A stretch of DNA of 64,000 nucleotides from Muriicola marianensis. GTDB taxonomy: Bacteria > Bacteroidota > Bacteroidia > Flavobacteriales > Flavobacteriaceae. The notes under the pieces are model-generated. The model saw only the letters and a program-made list of their open reading frames with translations, was not told where the DNA came from and made no database searches. Location of the stretch: positions 1,931,227-1,995,226 of the forward strand of contig NZ_BMFH01000001.1 in the NCBI RefSeq assembly GCF_014638095.1. The letters are read 5' to 3'. This document shows, piece by piece, positions 62,475-64,000 of the stretch (the first letter of the stretch is position 1; every line of letters begins with the position of its first letter). A program made the position numbers and the translations under genes.

Positions 62475-63812
62475 TCAGTTATCCTTAACACCTTCAAAGG
62501 AGTTACCATCGTTATTGATCCACAACATTTTAGAAACGTCCCCTTCATCATCCTTTAGGAAATCGATGTAAGAATACAGGGTGCGACTAAAAAACCGGCC
62601 GTCTGCCAGGGGGATGAGTTCGGAGTATCCTCCTTCATTGGCACGGGCTTGGAGACTGTCGTCAAAATATTCTATATGCACTTTGAAATTAGGACCAAAT
62701 GCATAGGTGCCCAAAAAGGGTTTGGGATCCAGGATATCCTCTGAGAGAGGAGAAGTTTTGGCCCTGCTCTTGTACTCTAGGTCAAAAACAATGGAAGCGA
62801 TATCGCTTCGGAAAAAATCGGCCACCCCCGTTTGCACATTGCCCAGGATGATGATGGTTACCCCGGATTCCCGGTAGTGAAGGTAGTCTGCGATAAATCC
62901 GTTCACCCGGCCGTCATGCCCAAAAACCTGCTGATCTTTGGATGTATACACCGAGATTCCTAAACCGTAATTGTGACCGTAATTCTTCAGGAATTTTTCA
63001 TAGGAATCATTTCTCAACAGTTTGCGTGTCTCGATAGACTCGACCCAGCGTTGCAGGTCGCCAATAGTACTGTGGAGGGAACCACTGCCCTTGAGGACTT
63101 CGGGGCTAATATAGGGGGTGATCTTCAAGCCATCATATCCCTTGGGCTCGTACCCTGTTGCCAGACCCGAAACCACCTCATCCCCGGCGGCATGGGCTGT
63201 TGCCGTCATTTCCAGTGGGTCGAAGAGGAATTGTTTTAGGTATTCGCTGTAGGACATACCACTCACCACTTCAATGATCCCCGCAAGGACTGCATATCCC
63301 CCATTGGAATACCGGTATTGGGAGCCTGGATCAAAATCCAGGTCGGTGTTTAAAACCAGTCGGACTACTTCCGATATGGATATATTCTGACAGGAAAGGG
63401 TGTTGAATTCTGGAATGTTGTAAATATCGGTTACACCTGAGGTATGGGTAAGGAGTTGTTCCAGGGTGATTTCTGAAGCGTGGGGATGTGCAGGGTAGAA
63501 TCGGGAGACCAAATCATCGGTGCGCAATTTGCCTTCTTCTTCCAGGCGCAGAATGGCGGCAGCGGTGAATTGTTTGGAAACCGAACCGATCTTGAACTTC
63601 GTGTTGGGCGTATTGGGTATAGAGAAGGAAAAATTGGCCTGGCCAAAACAATCTTTGTACAGGGTATTACCGTGCTTGGTGATCAGAATACAGCCGCTGA
63701 AATCTCCGGTATCGACATAGGTCTGGACATATGATCCTACTTTCTTTCCAAGATCCTGCCCCGGGACTAAAGAAGTACAAATAAGTGCGATAAGGAAAAG
63801 AGCATGTCTCAT
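62475..63812 (-). CDS. Serine hydrolase of the beta-lactamase family
   Basis: The protein of about 445 residues has a signal peptide (MRHALFLIALICTSLVPGQ) from the ATG at 63812; the frame stays open to 63893. The SxxK motif is S77-V-S-K80 in KIGSVSKQFTAAAIL, and the tyrosine motif is in YRYSNGGYAVLAG (YSN). QVFGHDGRVNGF provides the third (HxG-like) motif. This is a class C beta-lactamase/D-alanyl-peptidase-like exported hydrolase. The substrate is unknown. Resistance function should not be assumed. Confidence 0.92.
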   Translation of the reverse strand: MRHALFLIALICTSLVPGQDLGKKVGSYVQTYVDTGDFSGCILITKHGNTLYKDCFGQANFSFSIPNTPNTKFKIGSVSKQFTAAAILRLEEEGKLRTDDLVSRFYPAHPHASEITLEQLLTHTSGVTDIYNIPEFNTLSCQNISISEVVRLVLNTDLDFDPGSQYRYSNGGYAVLAGIIEVVSGMSYSEYLKQFLFDPLEMTATAHAAGDEVVSGLATGYEPKGYDGLKITPYISPEVLKGSGSLHSTIGDLQRWVESIETRKLLRNDSYEKFLKNYGHNYGLGISVYTSKDQQVFGHDGRVNGFIADYLHYRESGVTIIILGNVQTGVADFFRSDIASIVFDLEYKSRAKTSPLSEDILDPKPFLGTYAFGPNFKVHIEYFDDSLQARANEGGYSELIPLADGRFFSRTLYSYIDFLKDDEGDVSKMLWINNDGNSFEGVKDN

Positions 63813-63947
63813 GAAAATTTTATGTACATCCAACAGATGGGGCCTGACGCCTAACGAATAAGAAATACCTTCCTGCATAGGGATTTGGCCCAATGCTTAA
63901 ATGACTATTGGAAAGCGTTTAAAACCAGGAAGATTCCCGTATGACTC

Positions 63948-64000
63948 TTATAATGTTCTCAGGTACTCAGCCAGGTCACGTGCTTCTTCTTGGGTAAGAT
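63948..64000 (-). CDS. C-terminal end of a probable cytochrome c-type gene, partial
   Basis: The frame ending at TAA (63948-63950) reads LTQEEARDLAEYLRTL, which resembles the last helix of c-type cytochrome domains (conserved L-x-x-E-x-x-D-L-x-x-Y-L). Only 17 codons are in the window, so the identity is tentative. Confidence 0.45.
   Translation of the reverse strand, partial: LTQEEARDLAEYLRTL

Noticed and set aside
62475-63812. Antibiotic-resistance beta-lactamase
   Set aside because: The SxxK and YxN motifs are shared by many D-alanyl-peptidases and esterases; nothing in the context points to resistance.
1-64000. tRNA, rRNA, prophage, insertion sequence or transposase genes
   Set aside because: No tRNA T-loop pattern, rRNA stretch, transposase or phage protein was seen by eye; short tRNAs could still be missed without a covariance search.

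Overview
This window is a gene-dense stretch of a Bacteroidota chromosome, most likely from a marine or environmental member of the Flavobacteriaceae. The supporting evidence is: a complete Bat (aerotolerance) operon; an OmpA-family porin with thrombospondin type 3 calcium repeats; an IPExxxVDY-family gene between rnc and pyk; RNase H with an N-terminal viroplasmin domain; lineage-restricted families such as HAEPLYID; and promoters of the TTTG-N19-TAnnTTTG type. GC content looks moderate (high 40s percent by eye). I saw no rRNA, tRNA, insertion sequence, prophage or CRISPR array, and most genes are housekeeping or central metabolism.

Layout. 1-7.5 kb (minus strand): an AddB-like nuclease cut by the window edge, an OmpA porin, kbl, and an AddA-like helicase-nuclease. 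7.6-8.9 kb: superoxide dismutase, then a gene-free stretch holding three tandem copies of what looks like a small RNA gene on the minus strand. 8.9-13.0 kb: purF-type amidotransferase, a PfkB kinase, rnhA and purN. 13.3-17.6 kb (plus): acpP, fabF, rnc, IPExxxVDY gene, pyk. 17.6-21.4 kb: dinB, a short plus-strand operon (NAD(P)-binding protein, CYTH phosphatase, YciI-like lipoprotein) and pheS. 21.5-25.7 kb: two SulP anion transporters flanking a beta-carbonic anhydrase, which suggests bicarbonate handling. 26.1-35.1 kb: the Bat operon (MoxR ATPase, DUF58, DUF4381-type protein, BatA, BatB, BatC, BatD, BatE), tightly packed with overlapping or abutting genes. 35.3-38.0 kb: aldo/keto reductase, short-chain dehydrogenase and an AlbA_2 (Schlafen-type) protein. 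38.0-40.9 kb: an amylosucrase-like GH13 enzyme overlapped with a fructokinase-like PfkB kinase, a plausible sucrose-use couplet. 41.1-48.3 kb: phosphoesterase, acyl-ACP desaturase, a helix-hairpin-helix membrane protein with a 30-residue companion, ALDH7-type dehydrogenase, DUF1304, 3-hydroxyanthranilate dioxygenase, CAP lipoprotein, CvpA and two small proteins. 48.4-51.1 kb: convergent glpD and gpsA. 51.2-64 kb: lipoproteins, a PhyH dioxygenase, a third SulP transporter, a GH13 lipoprotein glucosidase, a SIMPL lipoprotein, a DUF885-like exported protein, a patatin phospholipase, small membrane proteins, a HAEPLYID protein, a serine hydrolase and the tail of a probable cytochrome-type gene.

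The most interesting signal is not a protein. Between sodA and purF (8277-8856) a near-identical 39-base head is repeated three times on the minus strand. Each head is followed at once by a perfect but sequence-different terminator hairpin. The two upstream-most copies have a TAnnTTTG-like element just before the head, and the first is preceded by a 16-base direct repeat that could be an operator. Covariation of the stems and conservation of the heads point to a small-RNA family expanded in tandem.

All calls are from reading the sequence and from knowledge of the families. No database search was run.
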